Assembly (NCBI RefSeq): GCF_003258835.1
Contig: NZ_NPEV01000045.1
Location: 1-44,503, forward strand
Origin: Rhodobium orientis
GTDB lineage: Bacteria > Pseudomonadota > Alphaproteobacteria > Rhizobiales > Rhodobiaceae
Reading direction: 5' to 3'
Length of the DNA stretch: 44,503 nt
The translations under genes and the position numbers were made by a program. Position 1 is the first letter of the stretch. Every line of letters begins with the position of its first letter. Positions 19,524 to 28,199 of this stretch are shown here, one piece after another. The notes below the pieces were generated by a model. The model saw only the letters and a list, made by a program, of their open reading frames with translations. It was not told where the DNA came from and did no database searches.

Positions 19524-22123
19524 TGGCAATCACAGGCACCAATGGCGCTGATACCCTCAACGGCACGGACACCTCCGAAGTTATCTCAGGCCTCGGCGGC
19601 GGCGATAGGATCAATGCGAGAGGGGGCGCCGATACGGTTTCGGGCGGTGACGGACATGACACCATTTACGGAGGAGACGGTGCCGACAGCCTGAACGGTG
19701 GCAACGGCAGGGATTCCATCTCCGGCGGCAATGGCAACGATTTCATCAATGGCAGCACCGGGTCGGATTCCCTCTACGGAGGCGAAGGAAGAGACACGAT
19801 CTGGGGTGGCGACCAAGGCGACTATATCGACGGCGGCGGTTGGTCCGATTCCCTCCTCGGTGGCCAGGGCAACGACACCATTTATGGCGGTGATGGAGCC
19901 GACACACTCGCCGGCGGTGATCAGAATGACGAACTGCACGGCGGCAATGGCAATGACAACGTGATCGGAGGAAACGGCAACGATTTCGTAGCCGGCGGGG
20001 AGGGTCACGACACGGTGACCGGAAGTACCGGCAATGACTCCGTCTACGGCAACAACGGCAACGACAACCTTCAGGGCGGCGATGGCGATGACGTCGTTCT
20101 CGGCGGCAATGGCGACGATGTCGTGGTCGGAAACGGGGACGATGACTACGTCCAAGGCAACGCCGGCAAAGACACGGTGCGTGGCGACGAGGGCAATGAC
20201 ACGGTTCGGGGCGGCGACGGCAACGACGTCCTGGACGGTGGCAGCGGCAACGATACGCTCTACGGCGATGGCGGCGACGACAGCATTTCGGGTGGCGACG
20301 GCGCCGACACGGTGGTCTTCACCGGCACCTGGGCCGACTACGACATAACGGTCAATCCGGACGGATCCTATACCATTTCGGATACCCGCGCCGGCTCTCC
20401 GGACGGAGTGGACACCGTTTACGGCGACGTTGAGACCTTTGCTTTCTCCGATGGCCACGGCGGTGTCGTCAGGATCGCCTATGCCGATGTCCCGAACGAT
20501 GCTCCGGCCGATATCGCGTGGGAGACCGGGAGCGCCGCCGTCGCCGAAGACGCCGCTGTCGGGGACATCGTCGGGACGGTTGCCGCGAGCGATGCCGATT
20601 CCGGTATTCCGTCCGAGACCACCTCCTTTGCGATCACTGCCGGCAATGAGGACGGGCTTTTCGAGATCGACACCGCAACAGGCATCGTGACGGTGGCGGC
20701 GGGGGCCTCCTTCGACTTCGAAACGACCCCTTCCTACGCGTTGACGGTCGCCGTCTCCGACGCGCACGGGGCGACATCGTCGCAAACGCTGACGATCGCC
20801 ATCGGCGACGTCAACGAGGCGCCGGATTCGCTGACGGTCTCGGTCTCTCCCATCTATGAGAATTCGGCGGCCGGCACGGTCATCGGCACCGCATCGGCGA
20901 GCGACCCGGATGCCGGCGACAGCGTCACTTACAGCCTCGTCGACGACGCCGACGGCGCCTTTGCAATCGACGCGACGACAGGTGAGATCACCGTCGCCGA
21001 TGCATCGCTCCTCGACTACGAGACTGCGAGTACGCCGGACATTATCGTGCGGGCAACCGACAGCGGCGGGCTCACAAGGGAGGCTGCCCAGACGATTGTC
21101 GTCCACGACGTCAACGAGGCGCCGGATTCCCTGACGGTGTCGCTTTCGACAATCGACGAGAACTCGGCCGCCGGCACCGTCGTCGGCACGGTATTGGCGA
21201 CAGATCAGGATTTCGGCGACAGCCTGACCTACAGCCTCGTCGACGACGCCGGCGGCGCCTTTGCGATCGACGCGACGACGGGCGAAATCACGGTCGCCAA
21301 CTCGTCGCTGCTCGATTACGAGACGGCGACATCCCTCGACATTGCGGTTCGCGCGACCGACACCGGTGGGCTCTATCTCGGCACCTCCGCGGCCGTCACC
21401 GTTAACGACGTCAACGAGGCGCCGGATTCCCTGACAGTGTCGCTTTCGACGATCGACGAAAACTCGGCCGCCGGCACCATCGTTGGAACCGTGTCGGCGA
21501 CGGACCCGGATGCCGGCGACAGCCTGACCTACAGCCTCGTCGACGATGCCGGCGGTGCCTTCGCGATCGACGCAAGCACCGGCCTGATCACCGTCGCCAA
21601 CTCGCTGCTCCTCGACTACGAAACCGCGAGCGCGCTGAACATCACGGTGAGGGCGACCGACAGCGGCGGGCTCCATCTGCAGTCGCCCGCGGCGGTGACG
21701 TTGAAGGATGTCGTTGGCGAGTCGGTCACCGGTTCCGTCGGCGACGATTCCATTGCCGGCGGCGACGGCAACGACATGCTGGACGGCGCTGCCGGCAACG
21801 ACTCGCTCGTCGGCGGCAACGATGACGACTATCTCGTCGGCGGAGCGGGCGACGACAATCTTGCCGGCTCGCTCGGCTCGGACACCTTCGTCTATTCCGC
21901 CGCCGGCTTCGGACATGACACCGTCACGGATTTCGTGGCGGGTGCCGGGACGGACGACGCCATCGAGTTCAGCACGGACCTGTTCGCCGATTTCAGCGCT
22001 GTTATCGCGGCGGCGAGCGACGACGGCATCGACACGACCATCACGCTGGACGGCGACAACACGATCGTCCTTCAAAACGTCGTGGTGAACGATCTGGACC
22101 AGGACGACTTCCTGTTCGCGTAG
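19520..22123 (+). CDS. RTX / cadherin-domain calcium-binding protein, probably type I secreted adhesin
   Basis: 867 aa. Residues about 10-270 are RTX nonapeptide repeats (GGxGxDxxx) that bind calcium in a beta-roll; about 270-320 is a VTFxGxWADYxI-like spacer often found in RTX proteins; about 330-430 is a diverged cadherin-like repeat; 430-729 are three near-identical 100-residue cadherin-like repeats each beginning DVNEAPDSLTVS; then a second short RTX block (about 740-790) and a C-terminal segment ending DQDDFLFA, like type I secretion signals. No enzymatic domain is visible, so matrix adhesin fits better than toxin or protease. Start ATG 19520 has GGAG upstream at 19511 and a second ATG follows directly. 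No TolC, HlyB or HlyD homologue is in the window. Confidence 0.9.
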   Translation: MMAITGTNGADTLNGTDTSEVISGLGGGDRINARGGADTVSGGDGHDTIYGGDGADSLNGGNGRDSISGGNGNDFINGSTGSDSLYGGEGRDTIWGGDQGDYIDGGGWSDSLLGGQGNDTIYGGDGADTLAGGDQNDELHGGNGNDNVIGGNGNDFVAGGEGHDTVTGSTGNDSVYGNNGNDNLQGGDGDDVVLGGNGDDVVVGNGDDDYVQGNAGKDTVRGDEGNDTVRGGDGNDVLDGGSGNDTLYGDGGDDSISGGDGADTVVFTGTWADYDITVNPDGSYTISDTRAGSPDGVDTVYGDVETFAFSDGHGGVVRIAYADVPNDAPADIAWETGSAAVAEDAAVGDIVGTVAASDADSGIPSETTSFAITAGNEDGLFEIDTATGIVTVAAGASFDFETTPSYALTVAVSDAHGATSSQTLTIAIGDVNEAPDSLTVSVSPIYENSAAGTVIGTASASDPDAGDSVTYSLVDDADGAFAIDATTGEITVADASLLDYETASTPDIIVRATDSGGLTREAAQTIVVHDVNEAPDSLTVSLSTIDENSAAGTVVGTVLATDQDFGDSLTYSLVDDAGGAFAIDATTGEITVANSSLLDYETATSLDIAVRATDTGGLYLGTSAAVTVNDVNEAPDSLTVSLSTIDENSAAGTIVGTVSATDPDAGDSLTYSLVDDAGGAFAIDASTGLITVANSLLLDYETASALNITVRATDSGGLHLQSPAAVTLKDVVGESVTGSVGDDSIAGGDGNDMLDGAAGNDSLVGGNDDDYLVGGAGDDNLAGSLGSDTFVYSAAGFGHDTVTDFVAGAGTDDAIEFSTDLFADFSAVIAAASDDGIDTTITLDGDNTIVLQNVVVNDLDQDDFLFA
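20807..21706 (+). repeat. Three tandem 300-bp units encoding cadherin-like domains
   Basis: Units at 20807..21106, 21107..21406 and 21407..21706 each start GACGTCAACGAGGCGCCGGA and have exactly the same 300-bp length (100 codons). Nucleotide similarity is high, including silent sites, so they arose by recent duplication or are kept alike by gene conversion. Units 2 and 3 are closer to each other than to unit 1. Confidence 0.9.
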
Positions 22124-22162
22124 GGCGGGGAGTTGCATCGACCGGACGTCCAGTGATTGATC

Positions 22163-22191
22163 GCCTGCCGGCGCCAGAGGTGCCGGCAGGC
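22163..22191. terminator. Stem-loop between convergent RTX and marR genes
   Basis: A perfect 10-bp stem GCCTGCCGGC / GCCGGCAGGC with a 9-nt loop, 40 bp after the RTX stop. No T run follows on either strand, so it may protect 3' ends or act as a weak bidirectional terminator. Confidence 0.45.
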
Positions 22192-22341
22192 TCGTTCCAA
22201 AACGCCGGGCATGTCTCTCGAACGTCGATGCTTGCCCGGGCGATCGTCATGCCACGCTCGGTCTTGTATGGGCGCCATAGAGCGTCGACCGACGGTGTTT
22301 TCCGGTTTGATGCGCCGCGGATCGCCGACGCCCCCTTGCTC

Positions 22342-22857
22342 TCAATCGCGACCGGCCGTCTCGAGCGCCTTCAGGAAGCGCTCCAGAAACGCATTGCCGG
22401 CCGCCAGGTCGGCTTTGGAAAAGCCAGCAGCGGCAAGCCGGCCGTGATAGGCATCGAGCAGCATGGCAATGGCATTTTCGGCGAGGGCTCGCCCGGCGGC
22501 CGTCAGCCGGATTGGCCGGCGCCGACGGTCGTCGTTGGCCGCGCAGGTCGGCCGTTCGATCAGCTCGCGCGCCTCAAGCCCCTTCATCACCTTGGTCAAC
22601 CCGCCGGACGAGATCAGCACGGCCTCGTAAAGCTCCGAGGGAATCATCTCGTGCGGCGGCGGACCGGAGCGGAGCGCCGCCAGGACTTCGAATTCGGTGA
22701 AGCTGAGGTCAAGCGGCGACAGGGCCCTGCGGGCGGTTTCGTCGAGCAGACGTGCCACGCGCTGGCACAGGACCACGCTGGCATGCTCCGCCGTCCGGCT
22801 CTCCGGCCAGTGCGCTTCGAGCCGCCCGAACAGCAATGCGGCGCTGCTCTTTTCCAT
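22342..22857 (-). CDS. MarR-family transcriptional regulator
   Basis: 171 aa winged-helix repressor. Seen: long N-terminal helix, LSFTEFEVLAALRSGPP (51-67), the recognition helix region ISSGGLTKVMKGLEARELIER (82-102) and the wing with NDDRRRRPIRLTAAG (108-122), the usual MarR order. Cysteines at 31 and 105 could sense thiol-reactive compounds. ATG 22857 has AAAGGAG upstream. It is divergent from an FMN reductase gene; the shared intergenic region carries two palindromes, so it probably represses both itself and the reductase. Confidence 0.88.
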   Translation of the reverse strand: MEKSSAALLFGRLEAHWPESRTAEHASVVLCQRVARLLDETARRALSPLDLSFTEFEVLAALRSGPPPHEMIPSELYEAVLISSGGLTKVMKGLEARELIERPTCAANDDRRRRPIRLTAAGRALAENAIAMLLDAYHGRLAAAGFSKADLAAGNAFLERFLKALETAGRD

Positions 22858-22892
22858 GCCGGTCTCCTTTCGCCGAACGGTATCGGAGGTCG

Positions 22893-22940
22893 AAATATCT
22901 TGCAAGAAAGATATTTTCCCTATATGTCTTTCTGGAAAGA
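22893..22940. promoter_or_regulatory. Two palindromic operators between marR and the FMN reductase gene
   Basis: Site 1 (22893..22916) is AAATATCTT-6 bp-AAGATATTT, a perfect 9-bp inverted repeat that also contains the inner palindrome CTTGCAAG. Site 2 (22927..22940) is TCTTTC-TG-GAAAGA, a perfect 6-bp inverted repeat. Their centres are about 29 bp apart, close to three helical turns, and both carry AAAGATA. Size and placement match MarR dimer binding sites. Confidence 0.65.
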
Positions 22941-23101
22941 TAGGGTGTGTCTGCCGAGAGCGGGGCCCGGTCTTGGACCAAAGGCACACGCAAGAACAAA
23001 TGCACGGCGTCGGTCGAGCGATTTCGGCCAGCGCCCCCATTTCCCCACAACAACCGCCGCGTCGCATCGCCGACCGGCGGCGGCAACCAAAGGAGTTCAT
23101 C

Positions 23102-23665
23102 GTGGAAGATAAATTCAAGGTAGCGGTCCTCGTCGGCAGCCTTCGCAAGGACTCGCTCAATCGCAAACTGGCCGAGGCACTCGCCGGGCTGGCACCGGAC
23201 AACCTGGCGTTCGACTTCGTCGAGATCGGCGATCTGCCGCTCTACAATCCGGACCTCGATGATGGCGACGTCCCCGCCGCCTGGCAGCGCTTCCGCAGCG
23301 ACATCCGCGCGGTCGATGCGATCCTGTTCGTCACCCCGGAATACAACCGCACGGTCCCCGCATCGATCAAGAATGCCCTCGATGTCGGCTCGCGGCCGAT
23401 GGGCGAGAGCGTGTGGAACGGCAAGCCGGCGGCCGTCGCCACGGGCTCGCCGGGCGGCATCGGCGGTTTCGGCGCCAACCATGTGCTGCGGCAGTCGTTG
23501 GTGTTCCTCAACGTGCCGGCCATGCAGCAGCCGGAAGCCTATATCGGCGGCCTCATGAACCTCTTCGACGACGACGGCAAGATCGCCAAGCCCGATACGG
23601 AAAAATTCCTGGAAACGATCATGGCGGCGTTCGCCACCTGGATCGCCCGGCACGTCGACCGGTAG
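23102..23665 (+). CDS. NADPH-dependent FMN reductase (ChrR/quinone-reductase type)
   Basis: 187 aa flavodoxin-fold reductase. Seen: the FMN phosphate loop GSLRKDSLNRKLA (12-24), the TPEYNRTVPASIKNALD motif (about 79-95) around the flavin, and GSPGGIGGFGA. Enzymes of this family reduce quinones, chromate or azo compounds by two electrons and protect against redox cycling. Start GTG 23102 follows an AAAGGAG box; the frame is open far upstream but without a start of this quality. Divergent from the MarR regulator, a common arrangement for quinone or electrophile response. Confidence 0.9.
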   Translation: MEDKFKVAVLVGSLRKDSLNRKLAEALAGLAPDNLAFDFVEIGDLPLYNPDLDDGDVPAAWQRFRSDIRAVDAILFVTPEYNRTVPASIKNALDVGSRPMGESVWNGKPAAVATGSPGGIGGFGANHVLRQSLVFLNVPAMQQPEAYIGGLMNLFDDDGKIAKPDTEKFLETIMAAFATWIARHVDR

Positions 23666-23912
23666 AGCAGCCGCGGGCGGCGGCGAGGGACGATCTGCCG
23701 TTCCGGCGTCCGACCCGGCATAGCGCTGTCTACAAATCTTCGTGAGTCGTCGCGTTCCTGTCGCCGATGTCGTCGACATTTCGGCTTCGCGCATCAGGTG
23801 TATGCGTGAGGCGGCTGCCAGTGCCGTGCCCGAAGCGTATTGGCACGGGCCGTCGCGAGCATGGACGCCAATAGAAACGATACGTCACCAACGACAGGGA
23901 GAACGAGCCGAC

Positions 23913-24662
23913 ATGACCCAGACAAAGACCCTTTTCGCCGCCGCCGTTGCGACCCTCTTCGCGGCCGGACCCGCGCTTTCCGACGATGTCGGCTACCAGG
24001 TCGACGGCAAGGACTTCACCGGCTATTTCGCCGCCGCCGACGAGCCCCAAGGCCTGGTGCTGATCGTCCACGACTGGGACGGCCTCGACGACTACGAACG
24101 CGGGCGCGCCGACATGCTGGCCGAGATGGGCTATGACGCCTTCGCCCTCGACATGTACGGCGCCGGCACGCCGACGGAGACCGTCGACGACCGCAAGGCC
24201 GCGACCGGCGCGCTCTACAAGGACCGTGCCCGCATGCGCCAGCTTATCCAGGCCGGCCTGGAACAGGCGCGCGGCCAGTCCTCGGCGGAGGGCCTCGTGG
24301 TCATGGGTTACTGCTTCGGCGGCGCCGTCGCCCTGGAGATGGCACGCTCCGACATGACCGGCGAGGCGGTCGGCTACGCCACCTTCCATGGCGGTCTGTC
24401 GACCCCGGACGACGAGAGCTGGCCGTCGGAGGCCCCGCCGGTGCTGGTCATGCATGGCGGCGCCGACACCGCCGTGCCGATGTCCGCCGTCGCAAAACTC
24501 TCCGAAGAGCTGGAAGCGGCGAAGGTGACCTACACCATCGAGGTCTATTCCGGCGCGCCGCACGCCTTCACAGTCAAGGGCAGCGAGCGCTACCAGGAGC
24601 GCGCGGACGAGGAGAGTTGGCAGGCCTTTTCCGACTTCCTCGACGAACGGCTCGGCGACTGA
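23913..24662 (+). CDS. Exported dienelactone-hydrolase-family protein
   Basis: 249 aa alpha/beta hydrolase. Residues 1-23 look like a Sec signal peptide (LFAAAVATLFAAGPALS). Catalytic triad visible: Cys134 in GYCFGG, Asp185 in GGADTAVP, His217 in APHAFT, the Cys-Asp-His set of dienelactone hydrolases. Exported members of this family are common and mostly of unknown substrate; a true role in chlorocatechol breakdown is doubtful because that reaction is cytoplasmic. ATG 23913 gives the signal peptide and is the sensible start. A strong terminator follows at 24704. Confidence 0.87.
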   Translation: MTQTKTLFAAAVATLFAAGPALSDDVGYQVDGKDFTGYFAAADEPQGLVLIVHDWDGLDDYERGRADMLAEMGYDAFALDMYGAGTPTETVDDRKAATGALYKDRARMRQLIQAGLEQARGQSSAEGLVVMGYCFGGAVALEMARSDMTGEAVGYATFHGGLSTPDDESWPSEAPPVLVMHGGADTAVPMSAVAKLSEELEAAKVTYTIEVYSGAPHAFTVKGSERYQERADEESWQAFSDFLDERLGD

Positions 24663-24703
24663 CCGCTCCGCTCGCTCGACCGGGCAGCTTTTCAACATGA
24701 CAG

Positions 24704-24738
24704 ACGGCTCCCGCGCATCCGCCGCGGGAGCCGTTTTT
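24704..24738 (+). terminator. Rho-independent terminator after the dienelactone hydrolase gene
   Basis: Perfect 12-bp stem ACGGCTCCCGCG / CGCGGGAGCCGT (24704..24715 with 24723..24734), 7-nt loop, running straight into TTTTT at 24734..24738. Confidence 0.9.
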
Positions 24739-24839
24739 GCGTATACCCCGTGGCGGCAAGGACTTGCCCCCGTCTGCTCGCCTGAAGTCTTTGACATGTA
24801 TGCAGAAAATGCCGTGAAACCGGACTCTCGAGGTGCGGT

Positions 24840-25709
24840 TTGCGCTCGGACAGCCCGGACATCTCAAGCGGCATCGGCGGCACGCTGATCGCCTATCTGG
24901 ACCGGCGCGACAACTACACCTGTTGCGGGGCAACGAACCTGTCCGACCGCGACATCGGCACCGGCGTTGCGAGCGACGGTTTCTATGCCATCGCCAATGC
25001 CGGGCCGGCGGCCGTCATTCTGGACGTCGGCTCCGCGAAAGCGCTGTCCGGGATCGCCATCTATGGCGGCTATGGCAACCGCGACGACGGGGCATACACG
25101 TTGAAGGACGGCAATGGCACCGTGCTCGGGTCCTGGACGGTCTCCAACACCAGCGGCGGCACCAATGACGGCATCGATTCCTACTGGCTGTCCTTCAAGA
25201 CCGTGGTCACGACCGACAAGCTCGTCATCGATACGGAAAATGCGGAAAACGGCACCAGCAGCTTCCGCGAGATCGAGGTGTTTTCCGCCAATTCGCCGGA
25301 GATACGCATCGCCGTGATCGGCGACTCCTACACCGAGGGCTATGGCGACAACTGCGATATCAATGTCTGCAGCCAGCTGCCGACGCCGAAAAGCGAATTC
25401 ACCACCAGCTACGAGGCCGCGCCGGTGATGCCGGGATGAGGCAACAAATATGGCTGGGCATCGAAGCTCGCCTATCGGATGAACGTGGTCAATCCGCACC
25501 GCCGGACCACGGTCGTAGGCCAGTGCACGCGAATAGGCGCCACCAGCACGGACATGTATGCGGCCGGCTGCGGCCCGATCTCCGCCGACAGGAACCCCAC
25601 ACATACGATCATCTTCGCCGGCATCGCGACGCAACCCTGTCAGCAGCACCCGAACGGAGCCAATTATTGGCGAATGGCCGAGAACCTGGTCTGGGCCGTC
25701 AACTGGTAG
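24840..25709 (+). pseudogene. Decayed SGNH-hydrolase-like gene with N-terminal carbohydrate-binding-like domain, interrupted by in-frame TGA
   Basis: One reading frame runs from 24795 to 25709 broken only by TGA at 25437..25439. The first part (200 codons from TTG 24840) has a beta-rich galactose-binding-like domain (NYTCCGATNLSDRDIG, later SSFREIEVFSAN) and then AVIGDSYTEGYGDNC, which matches the GDS nucleophile block of SGNH/GDSL hydrolases. After the stop the same frame continues GNKYGWASKLAYRMNVVN and ends with HPNGANYWRMAENL, like the C-terminal catalytic-His block. Missing are a convincing start and signal peptide, the middle GxND block, and the Asp of the DxxH motif. TGA could be a mutated TGG (Trp). 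Best read as a pseudogene. Confidence 0.6.
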
Positions 25710-25785
25710 CAGCGGGGCCGGCTTGCCCGTCGCCGCACCGCCCCCCGCAAGGAACCACGCCGGCGGGATGGCTCGGCCCTAGCTG

Positions 25786-25819
25786 TTTCGCCGGCAAGGA
25801 AAAAACTTTGCCGGCGAAA
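25786..25819. terminator. Perfect 12-bp hairpin downstream of the decayed hydrolase and the Gfo/Idh gene
   Basis: TTTCGCCGGCAA (25786..25797) pairs perfectly with TTGCCGGCGAAA (25808..25819) around a 10-nt A-rich loop. It lies between the convergent pseudogene end (25709) and the Gfo/Idh stop (25976). There is no long T run outside the stem, so it is an untypical terminator or an mRNA 3' protector. Confidence 0.5.
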
Positions 25820-25975
25820 TTACGTGCCGAACAATCGCTTCACGAAAGTGCCAGGCGATTGATTTCGCGAAACAAACCGATACGACGTGAGATCAATGGC
25901 TTGGCCGCGATTTCTCAAGCCATCTCTGCGCGATGTATGCGATGGCAGCATGCGAAGCCGGTCGCGGCCCTTGCC

Positions 25976-27115
25976 TCAAAGCGCGATCTTGACCCATCGC
26001 CCGCCGGCCTTGGACGAGCGCACGCAGGACGCGATGAAGGCCATGCCCTCAAGACCGTCCGAAATTCCCGGCAGCAGCGTCTCCGGCGTCTTGCCGGTGC
26101 GCCTGGTCAGGATCGCGTCGGCGGCCCCGGCATAGAGGTTGGCAAAGGCCTCCAGATAGCCCTCCGGATGTCCGTTCGGGATGCGCGAAACGCTGTTCGC
26201 CGCCGCGCTGGCGCCGGCGCCCATGCGGGTGAGGATCCGGGTCGGCTCGCCGAGCCGGGTAAAGCGCATCACGTTCGGGTTCTCCTGCGCCCAGTCGATG
26301 CCGCCCTTTTCGCCATAGACGCGCAGCCTCAGGGCATTCTCGTTGCCGGGCGTGACCTGGCTCGACCACAGCATGCCCTTGGCGCCGCTGTCGTAGCGCA
26401 ACAGCACATGGGCGTTGTCGTCGACCCGCCGGCCGGGCACGAAGCTGTCGAGATCGGCAAGCAGCTCGGCCGGCATCATGCCGGTGACGAAACGGGCGAG
26501 GTTGAAGGCATGTGTGCCGATATCGCCGATCGAGCCGCCGGCGCCGGAGCGTTCCGGATCGGTGCGCCAGGAGGCCTGCTTCTGCCCGGTTTCCTCCACA
26601 TTGGTCGCCAGCCAGTCCTGCGGATATTCCACCTGGACGACGCGGAGCGGCCCGAGATCGCCGTTCGCCACCATCTCGCGCGCCTGGCGGATCAGCGGAT
26701 AGCCGGTGTAGTTGTGGGTCAGCACGAAAAGGGCGTTGGATTTTTCGGCCAGTTTCGCCAGCTTTTTCGCGTCGGCCGGGGTCGAGGTCAGCGGCTTGTC
26801 GCAGATCACGTTGATGCCGCGCTTCAGGAATTCGGCCGCCGCCGGATAGTGCATGTGGTTCGGCGTGACGATGGCAACGGCCTCGATGCCGTTCTTCAGC
26901 CGCGCCTCGCGGATCGCCATCGTCTTGAAGTCGTCGTAGACGCGGTCGCCGGCAAGGCCGAGTTCGGCGCCGGACGCGCGCGCCTTTTCCGGGTTGGAGG
27001 AAAGCGCGCCGGCGACCAGTTCGAACCGGTTGTCGAGGCGAGCGGCGATGCGGTGCACCCCGCCGATAAAGGCGCCCTGGCCGCCGCCGACCATGCCCAG
27101 TCTGATCTTTTCCAT
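25976..27115 (-). CDS. Gfo/Idh/MocA-family NAD(P)-dependent sugar oxidoreductase
   Basis: 379 aa. N-terminal Rossmann domain with GMVGGGQGAFIGGVHR (7-22), VTPNHMHYPAA, and CDKPLTSTPADA, which is the (E)KP motif with the conserved Lys; C-terminal domain with GGSIGDIGTHAFNLARF supplying the catalytic Asp/His. Such enzymes oxidise or reduce hydroxyls of sugars, inositols or their glycosides. The exact substrate cannot be read from the sequence. It lies 31 bp downstream of a TIM-barrel sugar isomerase/epimerase, the classic partner in inositol-like and 3-keto-sugar pathways. Confidence 0.88.
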   Translation of the reverse strand: MEKIRLGMVGGGQGAFIGGVHRIAARLDNRFELVAGALSSNPEKARASGAELGLAGDRVYDDFKTMAIREARLKNGIEAVAIVTPNHMHYPAAAEFLKRGINVICDKPLTSTPADAKKLAKLAEKSNALFVLTHNYTGYPLIRQAREMVANGDLGPLRVVQVEYPQDWLATNVEETGQKQASWRTDPERSGAGGSIGDIGTHAFNLARFVTGMMPAELLADLDSFVPGRRVDDNAHVLLRYDSGAKGMLWSSQVTPGNENALRLRVYGEKGGIDWAQENPNVMRFTRLGEPTRILTRMGAGASAAANSVSRIPNGHPEGYLEAFANLYAGAADAILTRRTGKTPETLLPGISDGLEGMAFIASCVRSSKAGGRWVKIAL

Positions 27116-27146
27116 ATCTTCGCTCCGTCTGTCCGGGGAAGGGGCG

Positions 27147-28199
27147 TCAAATGCCGAGCATGCGCCGGTTGGCGGCCTCGTCGGTGCCGCCGTCCGCGAA
27201 ATCGTCGAACGCCTTGTCGGTGACGCGGATGATGTGGTCCTTGACGAAGGCTGCGCCCTCGCGCGCGCCGTCCTCGGGATGCTTCAGGCAGCATTCCCAT
27301 TCGACCACGGCCCAGCCGTCGAAATCGTTGGCCGCCATCTTGGAAAAGATCGCGCCGAAATCGACCTGGCCGTCGCCGAGCGAGCGAAACCGGCCGGCGC
27401 GGTCGATCCACGGCTGGAAGCCGCCATAGACGCCGGACCGCCCGGTCGGATTGAACTCCGCGTCCTTGACGTGGAACATGCCGATGCGGTCGCGGTAGAT
27501 GTCGAGATTGTCGATATAGTCGAGGCACTGCAGCACATAGTGCGACGGATCGTAGAGCATCTTGGCGCGGGCATGGTTGCCGACCCGCTCCAGGAACATC
27601 TCGAAGGTGACACCGTCATGCAGGTCCTCGCCGGGATGGATCTCGTAGCAAACGTCGATGCCGCACTCCTCGGCGTGGTCGAGCAGCGGCTTCCAGCGCC
27701 TGGCCAGTTCGTCGAAGGCGGTCTCGACGAGGCCCGCCGGCCGCTGCGGCCAGGGATAGAGGAACGGCCAGGCGAGGGCGCCTGAGAACGTCGCGTGGGC
27801 GGTGAGGCCCATGTTCTTTGAGGCGGTGAGGGCCTTCGTGACCTGATCGACGGCCCAGGCCTGGCGCGCGGCCGGATTGCCGCGGACTTCAGCAGCCGCA
27901 AAGCCGTCGAAGGCATCGTCATAGGCCGGATGGACGGCGACGAGCTGGCCCTGCAGATGGGTCGAAAGCTCGGTGACGGCGACGCCGTTCTCTGCCGCAA
28001 TGCCGCAAAACTCGTCGCAATAGTCCTTCGAGCCCGCCGCCTTGTCGAGGTCGATGAAGCGGCCGTCCCAGCTCGGCACCTGGACGCCCTTGTAGCCGCA
28101 GTCGGCGGCCCAGGCGGTGATCCCCGGCCAGGAGTTGAACGGCGCTTCGTCGCCGGCGAACTGGGCCAGAAACAGCCCCGGTCCCTTGATCGTTTTCAT
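27147..28199 (-). CDS. Sugar phosphate isomerase/epimerase-like TIM-barrel protein
   Basis: 350 aa xylose-isomerase-like (AP-endonuclease-2 superfamily) protein. Seen: YKGVQVPSWDGRF near the start, ELSTHLQGQLVAVHP, a metal-ligand segment DVCYEIHPGEDLHDG (Glu and His), YDPSHYVLQCLDY, MFHVKDAEF and VVEWECCLK. These carry the Glu/Asp/His ligands of a divalent metal site. It probably isomerises or epimerises a keto-sugar or inositol derivative. Start ATG 28199 has GGAGG upstream. First gene of a two-gene minus-strand unit with the Gfo/Idh enzyme; divergent from the dihydroxyacetone kinase operon. Confidence 0.85.
   Translation of the reverse strand: MKTIKGPGLFLAQFAGDEAPFNSWPGITAWAADCGYKGVQVPSWDGRFIDLDKAAGSKDYCDEFCGIAAENGVAVTELSTHLQGQLVAVHPAYDDAFDGFAAAEVRGNPAARQAWAVDQVTKALTASKNMGLTAHATFSGALAWPFLYPWPQRPAGLVETAFDELARRWKPLLDHAEECGIDVCYEIHPGEDLHDGVTFEMFLERVGNHARAKMLYDPSHYVLQCLDYIDNLDIYRDRIGMFHVKDAEFNPTGRSGVYGGFQPWIDRAGRFRSLGDGQVDFGAIFSKMAANDFDGWAVVEWECCLKHPEDGAREGAAFVKDHIIRVTDKAFDDFADGGTDEAANRRMLGI

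Noticed and set aside
19530-20320. CRISPR-like repeat array
   Set aside because: The short repeats are in-frame GGxGxD codons with degenerate sequence and no unique spacers; they encode RTX nonapeptides.
19586-22138. 850-codon open frame antisense to the RTX gene
   Set aside because: The repeats and GC bias of the RTX gene keep the opposite strand open. The antisense peptide is composed of Val/Ala/Asp repeats mirroring GGxGxD codons.
25437-25439. TGA as a selenocysteine codon
   Set aside because: No convincing bacterial SECIS hairpin follows, SGNH hydrolases do not use selenocysteine, and other catalytic parts of the frame are missing.
25436-27223. 595-codon open frame across the pseudogene end and antisense to the Gfo/Idh gene
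   Set aside because: No domain is recognisable, and the Gfo/Idh gene on the other strand has all expected motifs and a good start.
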